DNA of 64,000 nt from Trachelipus rathkii (Eukaryota > Arthropoda > Malacostraca > Isopoda > Trachelipodidae): positions 7,501 to 71,500 of the forward strand of contig JABUQX010032611.1 in the NCBI GenBank assembly GCA_015478945.1. Direction: 5' to 3'. Below, piece after piece: positions 22,751-35,492 of the stretch. The translations under genes and the position numbers were made by a program. Numbering within the stretch: the first letter of the stretch is position 1; the number at the start of each line of letters is the position of its first letter. The notes below the pieces were generated by a model. The model made no database searches. It had not been told where the DNA came from and was given only the letters and a program-made list of their open reading frames with translations.

Positions 22751-25435
22751 GGAACTAGCGAAGTTAACCCTAAAAGGGACCCCAATCAATTTTGATTTAT
22801 GTCAGAGAAAACACAGGCCCCCCACCCTGTACTCTCTGATATATATGAATGTTGTAGAACGCGATCAAAAGAAACATAGTATTCGAGTGGACCATTGTCC
22901 GAACCCCACTATTGCAGTATGCGTGTATTAACAGGTTAGTATATAATAGGTCCAAATTCCCTCTTGATTCTTCAAGTAAAAGTTGGAAAGTTCTTCAAAA
23001 TCTTTCTGGCTTTCTTTGACGCAATCCACGTGAAACAACGAAAAATCATCAGTATTATAGTCGGTTATATTATTCTATTCTGCTTAGTCAATACTGCCAT
23101 TAAGAACTCAAAAATTAATGTTATTTAATCACTTTGAATGCTGATATACGTTCATTCAGTTAGTCCACAATTGACAAATGCATAAGGGGTTAATCCCCCT
23201 AACTATCACCAAAAAATTTTTCAGAAAAATTTGGAACTATGTCTTAATTGCAGCTCCATATACCTATCCAAACACTCAGACACCTGGCGTACCCCATCCG
23301 AAAATAAGACCTATCTCAAAAAGGGAGTCTTTAGTCTGCACCGCCACACGTTCGCACCAGAGAAATATGGACCCCACTTATGTTATGACGAAAGAGCATG
23401 GCATAGTGGGCCCGGTAAATGCTCTGTGTCATAATAGGAATTAACAACATGTTTATATTGTTTATTTGTTACTAGTATTTGATGACCCTTAAAAACATAA
23501 TAGTGTTTTTGTTAGATGTAAAAGAGGCACTTTAATTTAATTCACATAAATTTTAATGTATTAAAAAAGAGCCATCTTTAATTTAATCTGTTGAATATCA
23601 GGATTAAATAATACATGCTATAGAGGAGTATTACTAAGAGTGGCCTACCTGAATTGTGTCGTTTGCTTACCACAGCGCACCCACTTGAGATTTTTTGTTT
23701 AATTTTTAAGGTTGATTTATACCTTTTTATTCTATTTGTTTATTTATTTCTCTTATTTGTAAAAAAACAAAACAAAAAAAACTTTTCATATTGTAGTCCA
23801 AAAAAAAACGTTATAACATAATTGCACAGACGAAGGAAACATAAAACCTTATAAACAAAAAGAATTAGTGCTTGTACAAATACCCCAAGGGCATGGAGTA
23901 ATCATGACAAAGTCTAGACGTCCTACTTTGATCCTCGCAAATGCACCCGGGCCCCGAGCGGAATTATGATTTTTGGATATCAGATTCATCGAGCGGTGCG
24001 AAAACATGATATTGCGACCAACAAAACCGAAAAAAAATAAAAAAAAATTGTTCGAACAAAAGAAATCTGAACTCCAGCCGTATCGATAGTACGAATAAAC
24101 TCACATGTCAACAACCCAGCCCATCACTTTTTTCTGGATGTTGTATATAGTCATTCCTGATTAAGTTTTATTATTTACTAAACTTGATTGTTCGTTTTAA
24201 GATCCGATCGCGTTTAGCCTAAAGTTATTAATAGAATTTACAATTATTTCCAAAACAAAAATAATTAAAAAAGACGATTTTGTCCCTCCTGTCCTTCCAT
24301 ATAGTCCCAGCACCGAAAAAAGCCTCCCTATAATAAACTAATGAATTAGATATAATTTCCATGAGAACAATACCCCAAAAAAATTAACCCTCCATTAAAG
24401 CAAAGAATTCCAAAACCAGGTGAGGGAGGCGCCAATAATTTATCCAAAACCATAAATAGCCCGCTCTCCGGAGTTCAAAGCCCCTTTAAGTTGTTGGTAT
24501 CATTATACCAGTGCTATTACCCCTCATACATTCTTACTCTAGTTCCTATCTTGTATGTGTGGGAGACAAACATAATACAATCAGTGTGTAATAATCGCGT
24601 TGCATCATCCACTATCTGCCCAAAAAAAATTGAGCAATTGCAGGCCTTTTTTATATTTTGTTCCGACTCTCCGCAGAGTTTCCTAAATACAATTTTATAC
24701 AATTTTTCCGTTCAAAACAAAAAAATTGTATTTAAGATTACTACATAAGGTAACCATTTACTTTAATTACTTTATACATAAAAGGCAAATTTTATTTTGG
24801 AGCGAATTTTTTAAAATCTCATATAAGATGTTAAATTAAGTTTATAACGCTTATTCATAAAATAACAGTAGATATCAATTAAGTCAAATAATATATAAGC
24901 TTAAGTCTATAATTACACAGCTTTAAGTATGATTCCAATTGTCCACATATTCACCAAAGCTTAAAAAAAGCTGGTACCACTTGACCTTATTTTAAGAGTA
25001 ATTATAACTATCATTACGTGTGAGTTAACAAGCTAACTATATAATATATACTAAATAATAGTTACTCTATTTACTTTCTTTTCTACCTTTACTCTATTGT
25101 GCACTCAGCCAAGATACTCTTGCAACCCTTTAGGAGCTATATACATAACTATTACCATTATAGGATATGAGTGTCTTACTGCATGTACAAGCATCGGATA
25201 ACAGAAAATACTAGCAGTAGTAAAGAGAACCATGACAAAAATAAGACTATCAGCCGATAAAAGAAGAATACACCAGCCTAATGCACCTAGCTGTATACTA
25301 GTACCGATATATTAAGTGAAATGGACGCTCCGTTTCACAGACAGAATTCACACCTAAAATATCGAAGCATCTGTGGTCACGCGGGTAAATAAAACAACTA
25401 CTTACTGAGTGTAATAATCGTCAATGATACCAGGT
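22751..25435. other. Intergenic sequence, no recognised gene
   Basis: Mixed AT-rich sequence. Open frames at 23,178-23,444 (88 codons) and 24,491-24,748 (85 codons) begin with non-ATG or poorly placed codons and show no domain. A small GC island lies at 23,945-24,000. Nothing further is supported. Confidence 0.35.
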
Positions 25436-27430
25436 CTTACACCCCTGGCCTCCAGGATATGTGAATACAGGACCACATAACCAATGCCTACCATACAAAA
25501 AAACTCGCAGCCGATTCTCTCCTCTCTACGTCATTCATTTATTTCGACCCTCTGCCTAATACTCACCATATTCCTCACTTTCAGACAGTTTTCAGATCAC
25601 CGATCAATCCACTTTCTTCTATCGGCGTACGTCCTTCAGCCGGCTCTGACGTCCACAAACACACTCTACCCTATGGTTACATCCGCATTAATCAAAACCT
25701 AACCGATCTATTCTTCATCCTTTTCCACAATTTCCATGACCAAACACATCTCAATACATACCTCTTTCATTATATACTTCTATTTAACCCCTTTTCTCTC
25801 AACACCCAACCACGACTCTCCTTACATAATGTCAGTTCATTTCCTCATTATTAATAGTCTTTTCTAACCAACCTAGATCAACTGCCCCTTAAAGACTTAT
25901 TGTCAATCTACACGAACACGCCTAAATATGAACTTTATTGAAGAAAAATCTCAAATAATACTTTCATCATATTTCACCACATATATTATATAAAGTATAC
26001 ACGCTGCTCTACTCATTAACATCTATAATTAAAACACAAATTTCCGGTCACAGGTAACAACATACATTTATGCAAGCATAAGCCTTCATGTAAGATCTCA
26101 ATTGCGCCAAACTTCTAAAGACATATAAGTCAACTCATACTCTTTACATCACCAACGATTTTATATTTCAATCATGCAACCTCAGCCAACCCGTTTCTTC
26201 CATTCACATAAACCTCATCCACCTACCTACATCATGCCATTTGCATCCAGTTCTCCTGCTTTCTATCCAAACACATACTCACCTTAAATTATTTTAAAAC
26301 TCAGTATGTTTCACACTTGCTCCAGCTGCAAATCATCTAACATAACTTCCACACTGAAAGACTGTTCTATTCTACTCACAACCATAAACCTTGACTTCTA
26401 TACCAGTTTACTTTGATCAGACCCATCCTATATTTATACATTACTTGCACCAATAAATTCTCTAACCCAAATCCTACCTAAAACTCATCTTCAGACTCAG
26501 CCATCACAGAAAGTCCAATCATTTCCGCACTAATATATTACAAAAGTGAAGGTACGCGGCACCCTCCACTCCTCTCTCATTCTCCATCAGTCTAAAAAAA
26601 GAAGCTTAAACATTATTTCCTGGTAAGTCCCCAACCTTCAATTCTTTCATAAATAACCCCATCCATATTATTACACATAGTTTACATTTCATCCAAAAAC
26701 TATCAACGTAAAAATAAAAAATAAAAAATAAAAACTTGTGTGGAAGGGTTGGAAATAATTCAGTTTCAACTCCATAATTTATTCTTACACACACGCTTCA
26801 CTATCCCCATACATACTTTTGATTCCATTCAGAAGCCTACTACCAACACCGTATATTACTGAGATCTTCCAGACACCTTTCTATTATTCCTGTCGTACGC
26901 CTGTTGCAAGTTTATTAAACCTAAATACAATATATTCTTCCCTATCAGTTTCTCAATCATTTGTTTCAATGTGAAGATTTGAACTACACATCTTTACCAC
27001 TTCTAAATGCAGCTTGTTCTTCAACAATCACTCCCCTTAGTCACTTCGACTTGCTATTTCAACCAAAAGCATATATCTTCCCTACAACACTCAATAAACT
27101 AATTCTTCTAGTTTCTATAGCTTACCTTATCCACATTTACCCTAATATAAGGGTACTATCAATGCTCTCCTCCAATCTCTCGGAATTACACCCTCCACAA
27201 ACACTTTATCACGCAACTTCCACATCCAATCCATCAGATTCTACCATTTCGCCTCGGTGTTAATCATTTCACTATAATTTCATATACCTGCAGATTTACT
27301 GTTCTTCACCGTTCTCACCCTACCCATTACCTCCTACCTACTAATAAATCATCCCCAAAATACCTATTCCTTCTATGCACCATCAAAACCACTACCACAA
27401 TTCACTAACACCTCGATTCACATTACTGTT
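25436..27430 (-). pseudogene. Decayed non-LTR retrotransposon reverse transcriptase
   Basis: On the minus strand the reverse transcriptase fold can be followed through frameshifts and stops. In order: VKNSKSAGI (from the KNGKAAGVDGI motif, about 27,300-27,330), a segment reading FVEGVIPRDWRRALIVPLY (about 27,150-27,210), EEQAAFRSGK (27,001-27,030), LQQAYDR, then KSMYGDSEACV and RINYGVETELFPT (26,745-26,830) and WMGLFMKE. These match conserved blocks of RTE/jockey-type LINE reverse transcriptases. The C-terminal half, towards 25.44 kb, is C/T-rich on the plus strand and only loosely readable. There is no intact ORF, so the copy is dead. The plus-strand frames here (25,484-25,702; 26,961-27,263) are shadows. 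Confidence 0.75.
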
Positions 27431-27860
27431 AATATGTGCAAGCATTTCGAACAGGTTTGTTCTCTCCCCTCATATTTAATCAGTTAAAAACATTAAGTTA
27501 AATCCTCTAAATTCTAAATTATATTACTAACACAAATCTCCCTTTATTCATACATTTATAAAACCTACTATCGCTCGACCTTTATAACATATTATTCCTA
27601 GAAAGAACATTGTTACTTATTTAATACTACCTTAGTTAGGTTGTCTGGCACACCGCAGGTGCGTTGATGCACACATTTCTAGTTTTCCATTGGGGTGGGA
27701 TAAAAATTACTTGTGGTGTATTGCAGTGCATTTTGCCGTTCTTAAAACCATTTTTTGAGTTAAAGAGTGTAGTAAGTTAAAGGCAGATGACCTAATCATA
27801 AGGCCACAGGGAGAAGTCTAGAGCTGTTATAATTGGTGAGGTAAACTTACCCTTTCAAGT
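27431..27860. other. Spacer next to LINE remnant
   Basis: The first part may belong to the 5' portion of the LINE remnant. The interval 27,620-27,850 is of balanced composition with no recognised feature. Confidence 0.3.
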
Positions 27861-28600
27861 ATTCTACGCTATATATAATATAATAATAATATATTAATTA
27901 TATAATATATATATGTATACATATATATGAGTATAGTAATAATATATATATATAATATAGTATAAATTTATATATATATTATATTATATAATACTTATAT
28001 ATATATACATATTATAGTATATATATACATTATTATGTATATATATTTAGTATGTATAATAATAACCGAATATTATAGTGTATAACAAGAAGAGTATTTA
28101 CTAAAATATATTATAAAACATATTTCAAAATACAATATAATATATATAAATATAAATGTATATATATATATATATATATAATTATATATAGCTATATATT
28201 AAGATTATATATACATTTTATATTTAATGTATAATATATTTATATAATATCATATATACAAATATATTGATATAGAGTTTTATACTTAATGTAAATATAT
28301 TTAATATATAGAATGTGTATTTCTACATATATATATAAGTCCATAGTATATACATAAAAAGTAATGAAGTTATATATACTATATAATACAGGGTAAATAT
28401 ATATAGTATGTATATATTAGGTAGCGATGTATATATAATAATTGCCACTATATATAGTATTATATATAATAAGGTATTAAAAATATATATATAATAGTAT
28501 AAATATAATATCATATATATACTATTAATAATAACTAATATAATATAGTATATATATATATGTCATATAATACTATATATATTAATATATTATCAAATAT
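27861..28600. repeat. Interrupted (AT)n/(TATAT)n block
   Basis: Nearly pure A/T with GTATATA interruptions. The Tyr/Ile-rich minus frame at 28,323-28,514 is repeat translation. Confidence 0.8.
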
Positions 28601-29220
28601 CAATTATTTTCAATTTAATTTCTTATCTTTCAATCATAAATAAAATAAAATGGATAATATTCTGTCACGAAAATATTATATAAATATAACGTAAAATAAA
28701 TAGTGCTAATTCCCTAATCAGACTGTATGTATATCTTTCAGAGGGCATTAGTTTTTAAAAATAAAAGAGATACTTATAAAAATGTTGTATCTTTTTCTTT
28801 GCTCCGGGGAGAATATTCCTATGAAGAAGGAAATCCTAAGAAAGCTTCAAATTTCCAGTCAATTATTATTTGTAAAAAAGTTATATAAAAGTTGATTAAT
28901 GTTTGTATAAAAGGTAATTAATTAAATCTCTGTATGAACTGAGATAAATAAAAAATGGGTTTCATTATTAATTCAAAAACTTCAAAAAAGAAAAAAAGAA
29001 AAAAAAAAAAAAAAAAAACATATAGACAGAACCTGTAGATGATGATCAAATGTTCATTGCCATACCATGCAACTTTACCCTCTGTCATAGAAATAAGACT
29101 CATTCATATCTTACATAGTTAGAAATAACTTTGGAAAAGTTTGGGACCTTATTGATAGAAAGGTACTAAAATTCATTTCAAAATTGGGGGAATGATCGCT
29201 GTAGACAATCAGCCATTTTC
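28601..29220. other. AT-rich spacer with A-rich tract
   Basis: Contains an A-rich run at about 28,986-29,019 and no recognised gene. The minus frame at 28,918-29,103 includes translated poly-T. Confidence 0.4.
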
Positions 29221-29560
29221 CTATATAATATATAATATATGAAAGTTAATATATAATATATATATAATTATATATTATATATATATATAATATACATATA
29301 TATATATATATATAGAATATATATATATAGTATATATTATTACTATATATAGTATACTATATATAAAAATAGTATATATATATTATATATTTTTAATATA
29401 TCATTTAATATATATATAATATATATATAATATATAGTATATATATTATAATAGGTATATATAATAGTATTTTAAAATATATTATATATATAAATAAGTC
29501 ATATAATATAAATATATATATAATATATAATATATCTATAAATATTATTATAATTTCTAT
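29221..29560. repeat. (AT)n block
   Basis: Interrupted TATATA simple sequence. Confidence 0.85.
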
Positions 29561-29569
29561 GTGTGTGGG

Positions 29570-29752
29570 AGAAAGAAATTGTCCACAAGACCTGTTCTGC
29601 GTAGCGGTAAAGGGCCTACAAGGACAGTGCGTAACTTGTGCTGTGCCCTGTCGATTTTAATTTACATTCTGAAAATCGCTCAGGCATGAACTCGAATATC
29701 TGGGGCAATATTTGCATACCTCATCCCCAGTTCGGGAGAACCACTAGACAGC
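29570..29752 (+). repeat. SINE-like fragment between AT tracts
   Basis: A non-AT island whose GCGGTAAAGGGC and GCTGTGCCCT words recur in the same order at 3,495-3,535. The words GTAGCGGTAAAGG resemble a degenerate tRNA A box. I see no clear B box. A tRNA-derived short interspersed repeat is possible. Confidence 0.3.
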
Positions 29753-30150
29753 TAATATATATATATATAAATAATATTAATAAATAGCACTAGTATAATA
29801 TAGATACGCTCATACCTATATATAGCGTATAATTTATATCATATTATAATATGTACTTATATAATATATAAGAGTATAATATGTTAATATTTATTTATAT
29901 ATATATATATATCGAAAATATATATACGTATAGTTATATATATATACGCATAGTTCCCAGATATATATAAGTACTTATATATTATATATAATATATATAT
30001 ATATATAATATATATATATATATAAATAAAACCAAATTTATTAAAATATTATATATATATTATAATATAGTATATATATATATATAATATATATATAATA
30101 TATATATAATAATATACTTATATATAATATATAATATATACATATATTTC
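29753..30150. repeat. (AT)n block
   Basis: Interrupted TATATA simple sequence with short unique interruptions. Confidence 0.8.
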
Positions 30151-30860
30151 ATAAAGCACCAAGTTTGATTGAACAATTCTACTACTATAATATTTCACTA
30201 AATTATTTATTTAAAGCAAAAGTGTTAAATATTCCTAATTTCTTTTGCAAGATTAAAAGTTTTGGTACGAATTTGTTTTTATAGTTCTGTATTACATTTT
30301 TTAAAATCAAGTTAATCAATGCATTTTTAAAGCTTTCGGAAATATATATAATAAATAGCCATTTTGTTTTTCAAAAGAAAATTAATGTAGTTAATTGAAT
30401 AATAAATTAATTGGCAGTAAAATGGTATTACATATTCATATTAATAAGTGCAATGAAAATAATAGTTGTTTTTTTTCTTAATATAACATTACTTAAACAA
30501 AAAATATGCTATAATTTTTTTAAAAAAATTATATTAATTTGTTTTTATAAATAAATATTTTTCATGAAATGTCTCATTATTATTTCCAATAAGGTAATAC
30601 AATAATTGTTTTGTTATTGAAAGTGAAAATATTCGTTTCCGGGGAAAAAAAAGCGTGAGACTAGTGGCTTCCGGTCGGAATCGGAGACCTCCTAAAAGGT
30701 TGGATCTCCAAGCTAGCCGAAGTCGTAGATCCGGTGAATATATATATATATATATAATATATTATATACTATCTGAATTCTTATAATATTCATATCTTTA
30801 TTAAAATTAGTTAATAGTATATTACTATATATAAAGTAGTCTAAAGATTAATATAATAAT
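30151..30860. other. AT-rich spacer with small GC island
   Basis: Mostly A/T. A GC island at 30,636-30,737 contains GGATCT..AGATCC inverted words. No gene is seen. An AT tract follows at 30,738-30,860. Confidence 0.4.
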
Positions 30861-31329
30861 ATTCATTCAAAATGTCCTAAGGGCTTTTTGAAGACCCTTA
30901 CACGTGGAGATGGTACTCCAGAAGTGTAGATAACAGTTTCGAGACCACGATTGGCTAACAAGGAAACCCATCAATTCTTACCATCGGCGAGAAGCTTGAG
31001 CTGTTCCCAAAGAGGGAAAGCGAAAGGCGTGCTTGGAACACCTAACCTCCGACGAGCAGTGACTCTCCCCAACACTCGGTCTGGGCAAACGCTAATTTTT
31101 TAACCGGAACTTATTAGATATTCAAAGATATTTGTGCAATAACGCAACAATTATTGTATGATTGCAATGGTCCTAAGTGGGGTTTGAACCTTCACCCTTG
31201 ATATGCGTACATATCCAGAGTGTTCCTCGCAGACCAAGACTGGAATCTGGCTAAAAGGAAACTCATCATTTTACCTCTGAAACTTAGCTTCCCAAAAAGG
31301 ATCGAAGGCGTGTCTTGGACACCTAACCT
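30861..31329 (-). repeat. SINE-like repeat, two inverted units
   Basis: Two tandem minus-oriented units (about 30,861-31,167 and 31,168-31,329, the latter truncated) of the repeat seen in plus orientation at 31,331-32,160. Diagnostic words read on the plus strand are CCTAAG..GGGTTTGAACC, GGTACTCCAGA, CGATTGGCTA, AAACCCATCA, GGCGTG(T/C)TTGGAACACC and ACCTAACCTCCGACG. Confidence 0.75.
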
Positions 31330-31387
31330 AAAGACCCGAGTGTTGGGGGGAGGCCAGTCGGAGGTTAGGTGTCCAAGACACGCCTTC
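31304..31387. other. Perfect 26-bp inverted repeat at head-to-head junction
   Basis: Positions 31,304-31,329 are the exact reverse complement of 31,362-31,387, with a 32-base spacer. The arms are the same segment of the SINE-like unit (GTGTCTTGGACACC core), so the junction is where inverted and direct units meet. Confidence 0.9.
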
Positions 31388-32160
31388 GCTCCTCCTGGGA
31401 TGGAAGCTAAGCTTTCAGAGTGAAAATGATGGGTCTTTAGTCCAATGGTGGTCGTCGAGGGTAAGCACTCCGGAGATACCATATCTCAAGGTAAGGGTTC
31501 AAAGACCACTAGACCATTTGAAATATAATCAAATAGATTGGTTTGCGTTTATATAGCACGAAATATCTTTTGAATATCTATAGGTCCGGTAATAAATTAC
31601 CAATGCAGTTGCCCCAGACACGAGTGTTGGCGGGGAGGCCCGCGAGGTTAGGTGTCCAAGACACTCTTCGCTCCTCTTGGGTAAGGCGTAAGCTTCAGAC
31701 GGTAAAAATGAAGCTGGTTTTCCTATTTTAGCCAATCGTGGCTCAGAGGTAACACTGCCTGGAGTTACCATCTCAAAGGTAGGGTTTTCGCCCTGCTGAA
31801 AAAAATAATGAAGTAATAACAAATGATGTTGGCGGGTTTTATTGTCACAAATGAACCTTTGAATATACTAATTGATGTTCCGCGTTTAAAAATCTACTCC
31901 AGTGTTGCCCAGACCCGAGTGTTGGGGGGAGGCCCGTCGGAGGTTATAGGTGTCCAAGACACGCCTCGCTCCTCTTGGAAAGCTAAGCTTTCAGAGCTGT
32001 AAAATGATGGGTTTCTTTTAGCCAATCGGTGGTCTCCAGGTAACACTCTGGAGTACCATTTCAAGGGAAGGGTTCAAAGCCCCGACTTTAGGACCAATTT
32101 TGCAATTATAGACAAATGAATTGTTGACGTTTATCGCACAAAAATAGTCTTTGAATAATA
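31331..32160 (+). repeat. SINE-like repeat, three direct units of about 285 bp
   Basis: Units start near 31,331, 31,612 and 31,906. Each reads: CCGAGTGTTGGGGGGAGGCC, AGGTTAGGTGTCCAAGACAC, CGCTCCTCTTGG, AAGCTAAGCTTTCAGAG, AATGATGGGT, TTTAGCCAATCG, GGTAACACTCTGGAGTACCA, AAGGGTTCAAAGCCCC, then an AT-rich tail with TTTATCGCACAAAA and CTTTGAATA. The words GAGGTAACACTCTGG and GGTTCAAAGCCCC resemble the A and B boxes of a tRNA, so a tRNA-derived SINE is plausible. Open frames through the units show no protein motif. Confidence 0.75.
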
Positions 32161-32218
32161 TATATAAGATAGCGTAGTAAATATGACATTATATATATTT
32201 ATATTATTATAGTGATAA

Positions 32219-32252
<34 letters not shown>

Positions 32253-32870
32253 GTATATATAATAATATATGTATATAATTAAGTTAATATATACTATATA
32301 TATATATATATATAGTTATATAATATAATAATATAATATATATAGCTAATATATATATATGATATTAATCATAGAAAATAATATATATATAACTATATTA
32401 TATACATATAGTATAATATATATATAATATATATATAATATAGTTATCGATATATATAACGTATATAAGTACCGTTCCTATATTATATATATCTATATAT
32501 ATATATAGTATATAATTATAGTATATAGATATAAGTACTATAGATGCCTACGGTATAACTAATTACTTCGGGCAATATATTAATATTAATGAGTGGTCTA
32601 TATTATGTAATAGTATGAATATATAATCATAAGTTTATATATATTTATAACAGATATATGTTATAATATATTGTTATTATAATATAGTGTGTAATTAAAC
32701 TAGACATAGTTATATTTATAATAAGTGTTATGAGTAGTATAGTGAAGATATTATATATATAACTGTGATATATTACTGATAGTAGGTCATCTGTATAGAG
32801 AAGATAATAGGGATATAGATATGAGCTCGTAATAACGTTATATTAATGTAATATAAGCTAAAGCGATAGT
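32161..32870. repeat. AT-rich degenerate simple sequence
   Basis: (AT)n runs to about 32,530, then A/T-rich sequence with more G. No gene. Confidence 0.7.
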
Positions 32871-32879
32871 ATAAGAAGG

Positions 32880-33720
32880 TAAGGAGTTCATGCATTTGGG
32901 TATGCGCTTTGGGAGATAGTTGGTCAAACGCGTAGCAGACAATCACGGAAATAGATTGGGTTTTGTGGGTGTTAAAATGGAACTGGAAGGGAAGATTTTG
33001 GAAGGAAAACGGACTATAGGCGGTGACACACTAGGTAAAAGTAAAAACGGTGAATAGGAGTAAGGTTATGGGCTCTGTGTTAAGTGCAGAACAGTCCCTC
33101 GTCGATGTAAGTTGACAATGTGCTATATAGAGTGCTGCTCTGGCTAGCTGATAGAGATGTCTGGAGGTTAAAATTTTAGGAGAATATGTATGAATGAAAG
33201 GGGAAGACGGATGAGCGCAGGGAGCGTGTAGTAGGGAAAAGTTGTGAATATAAAAGGAAAGGTGCTAGTGAATTAATCGCTTTGGGCGGAATAAAGGGAC
33301 TAAGTCTTGAGTGCGCTAGGGTCTTACCATGAGGGTATGTTGTTACGCTGCTGTCTGTGTGAGTATAGGAGTTGAGACATATGGTCTGAAGTAATTATTA
33401 AGGCATGTGTCAGCAATGGACAATTATAGCGAGCCGGTTTTGAGGCGGTGTGAAGTAAGAATACGAATAAATGAATCGAACGGTATCTCAGAGTGATTTG
33501 GGTGGTGAAGAAAGAGGTAATGAAGAGTGATAGTGAGGTGAGAGTGTGATGGGAACGAACCGGTTGGAGACCGAAGAAAAATGAAATTGATCTCAGTAAA
33601 GGAATAGCTGGAGGAGAGAAATGTGAGTAGGTCAGAAGAGAGAGAGAGAGAGGTGCAAATGCCTAAGAATGTTTGCGGGGTTTGAGTGGTATGGTTGTGC
33701 CACACCTGGAAGGGATGGAA
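32880..33720 (+). pseudogene. Possible LINE C-terminal remnant
   Basis: This G/A-rich plus strand is in contrast to its surroundings. It opens with KEFMHLGMRFGR, which resembles the FxYLGxxF motif that follows the catalytic core of LINE reverse transcriptases. About 270 bp later comes CMNERGRRMS, in place of RxNERV-type sequence. Stops and frameshifts are frequent. Composition and several words mirror, in inverted orientation, the C-terminal part of the LINE remnant at 25.4-26 kb. The assignment rests on short motifs only. The opposite-strand frame at 33,424-33,705 is a shadow. Confidence 0.3.
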
Positions 33721-33755
33721 CCCTACGCGTAATTAGCCAGAGTGAGGAGATGTCG

Positions 33756-33990
33756 CAGTCGCAGTTCCGCGTGAAGCTTCCATATCGGTGGATTTTCGGA
33801 ACTGCGAGAGTTTCTTACTCATAGGTAAGGTAATACTGCGTAACGGCTGGGATGCGCTTCTCTTTTCGTACTTATGTCATATTTTTCCTAGCTACATTAG
33901 CTTTTGTTTTCCAGGTGCATGTCGACCGCCATACGCCTCCAGTCGGTGGGGAAAAAACGGTAGATGAAGAAGAAGATAATAGTAAGACTT
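33756..33990 (+). repeat. Duplicated hairpin-bearing sequence, copy 1
   Basis: A roughly 235-bp sequence that starts with TCGCAGTTCCG at 33,759-33,769 and its exact reverse complement at 33,797-33,807, an 11-bp stem enclosing TTCCA/TGGA words. It continues with GGCTGGGA, TTCTTTTCG, TATGTCATATTTTTC, TTTTGTTTTCCAGGTGCA, CAGTCGGTGGGGAAAA and an (AT)n tract. Copy 2 follows about 600 bp downstream. Confidence 0.65.
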
Positions 33991-34004
33991 ATAATAAATA
34001 TATA

Positions 34005-34037
<33 letters not shown>

Positions 34038-34200
34038 GATATATACTAATAATATTATATATAATTAATATACTAATATATATACTATATATCCTATATA
34101 GTATTATAGTTATATAAGTATGTATATACAGGATAATAATAGATAATATATATATTGTATATTATAAGTAATAGTGACTACTATATAGACTGATCATCAT
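33991..34200. repeat. (AT)n tract between duplicated copies
   Basis: TATATA-rich simple sequence directly after copy 1 of the hairpin-bearing duplicate. Copy 2 is also followed by an AT tract. Confidence 0.8.
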
Positions 34201-34346
34201 ACCTTTTCCAAAGAACTGGGAGGTAACGGCGCGAGTCGACAATGCAGCTCAGGAAACAAAAAATAGTAGAAGAATAAGATGACATGAAGCTCGAAAAGTA
34301 AAGCCCAGCCTTAACCGTCATGACCTATAAGCCTATTGGAGGTAAA

Positions 34347-34615
34347 TAGGGTACCGTCGCAGTTCCGCATGAAGCCATCTGATGGATGGGAGGAGCTTTT
34401 TCTGACTGCGAGGTGATGTCAGTTACTAAATTAGGTTAGTCCATCGAGACCTGGTAATGAGTACGGTTATAAAACAATCGACTTCTGGGGTATAGGCTGG
34501 GAGTGATTCTTCTTTTCGACTAGTGTCATATTTCATTCTTCTACTAGTTTTTTGTTTCCGGTGCAGGTCCCGCGCCTTACCTCAGTCCTGGGGAAAACGG
34601 TTAATGATGTCATAT
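34347..34615 (+). repeat. Duplicated hairpin-bearing sequence, copy 2
   Basis: Same order of words as 33,756-33,990: TCGCAGTTCCGCATGAAGCC, CTGACTGCGAG, GGCTGGGAGTGATTCTTCTT, GTGTCATATTTCATTC, TTTTTTGTTTCCGGTGCAGG and TCAGTCCTGGGGAAAACGG, followed by an AT tract. The stem is disrupted here (CTGACTGCGA in place of CGGAACTGCGA). Confidence 0.65.
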
Positions 34616-35210
34616 ATATAATATATATAGTAAATGTTATGAGGGTATAAAATAACATGCTACTACTACGGCTATATATATATATATATATTAGAGTATA
34701 TACCTATATATATTATATATATAAACGCTTATATTATATAATCATATAATATGGTATATAGGAGTATATATAGATAATACTAATTACTCATATTAATGAT
34801 ATATATATATATAGATATGAATATATTCATATTAAAGATAGTATACTTACTTTTGGGACAGAGGAGTAGATATATATATATATATAGACTATATATATAT
34901 ACTAAGGAAGTATATATATATAATATATTATATATGAGTATTACTATATATATGGTTTGCCAGAGTATCGCGACACATATATATAAGTAATAGATAACCG
35001 AGCTAAAATGGATAAGTGTCGTATATGGGTACATAACTAGTACTGATAGCAGCTGCATATATACTTATATATGTACGTGTGATATATAAGAATATAAATA
35101 GTATTATATTGATATGATTATAATACTAGCTATTGATATATATATAATATATGAGAGTATGTATCATATTAGAAGTTATATATATATATTATGTGTGGTG
35201 TGTGAAGTAA
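34616..35210. repeat. AT-rich interrupted simple sequence
   Basis: Long TATATA runs with short unique interruptions. The Tyr/Ile-rich frames on both strands are repeat translations. Confidence 0.8.
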
Positions 35211-35226
35211 GTAAAGAATTTTTTTT

Positions 35227-35264
35227 CGCATCCCCGGATGCGGATGTTTGATTTTACCATCCGC
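35227..35264. other. Overlapping CGCATCC/GGATGCG and GCGGATG/CATCCGC hairpins
   Basis: CGCATCC, CC, GGATGCG (35,227-35,242) is a perfect 7-bp stem. GCGGATG (35,240-35,246) can alternatively pair with CATCCGC (35,258-35,264). The same GCGGATG word recurs many times at 47,430-47,530. Confidence 0.55.
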
Positions 35265-35279
35265 GGATCCTATATTTAT

Positions 35280-35402
35280 TTGATTAATATATAATATATA
35301 TATATATATATATTAATATATATATATATATTTATATATATATAATATATATAATATATTATAAAAAATATATAGTATATAATATATGTAGGAGTATAGA
35401 TA

Positions 35403-35437
<35 letters not shown>

Positions 35438-35492
35438 AGAGAGAGAGAGACGAAAGAGAGGAGAGAGAGAAGAGAAGAGAGAGGAGAGAGAG
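35280..35492. repeat. (AT)n followed by (GA)n microsatellite
   Basis: A compound microsatellite: TATATA to about 35,422, then an interrupted GAGAGA tract to 35,492. Confidence 0.9.

Noticed and set aside
33424..33705. Minus-strand Ser/Thr-rich open frame
   Set aside because: Opposite strand of the G/A-rich LINE-like stretch; no motif.
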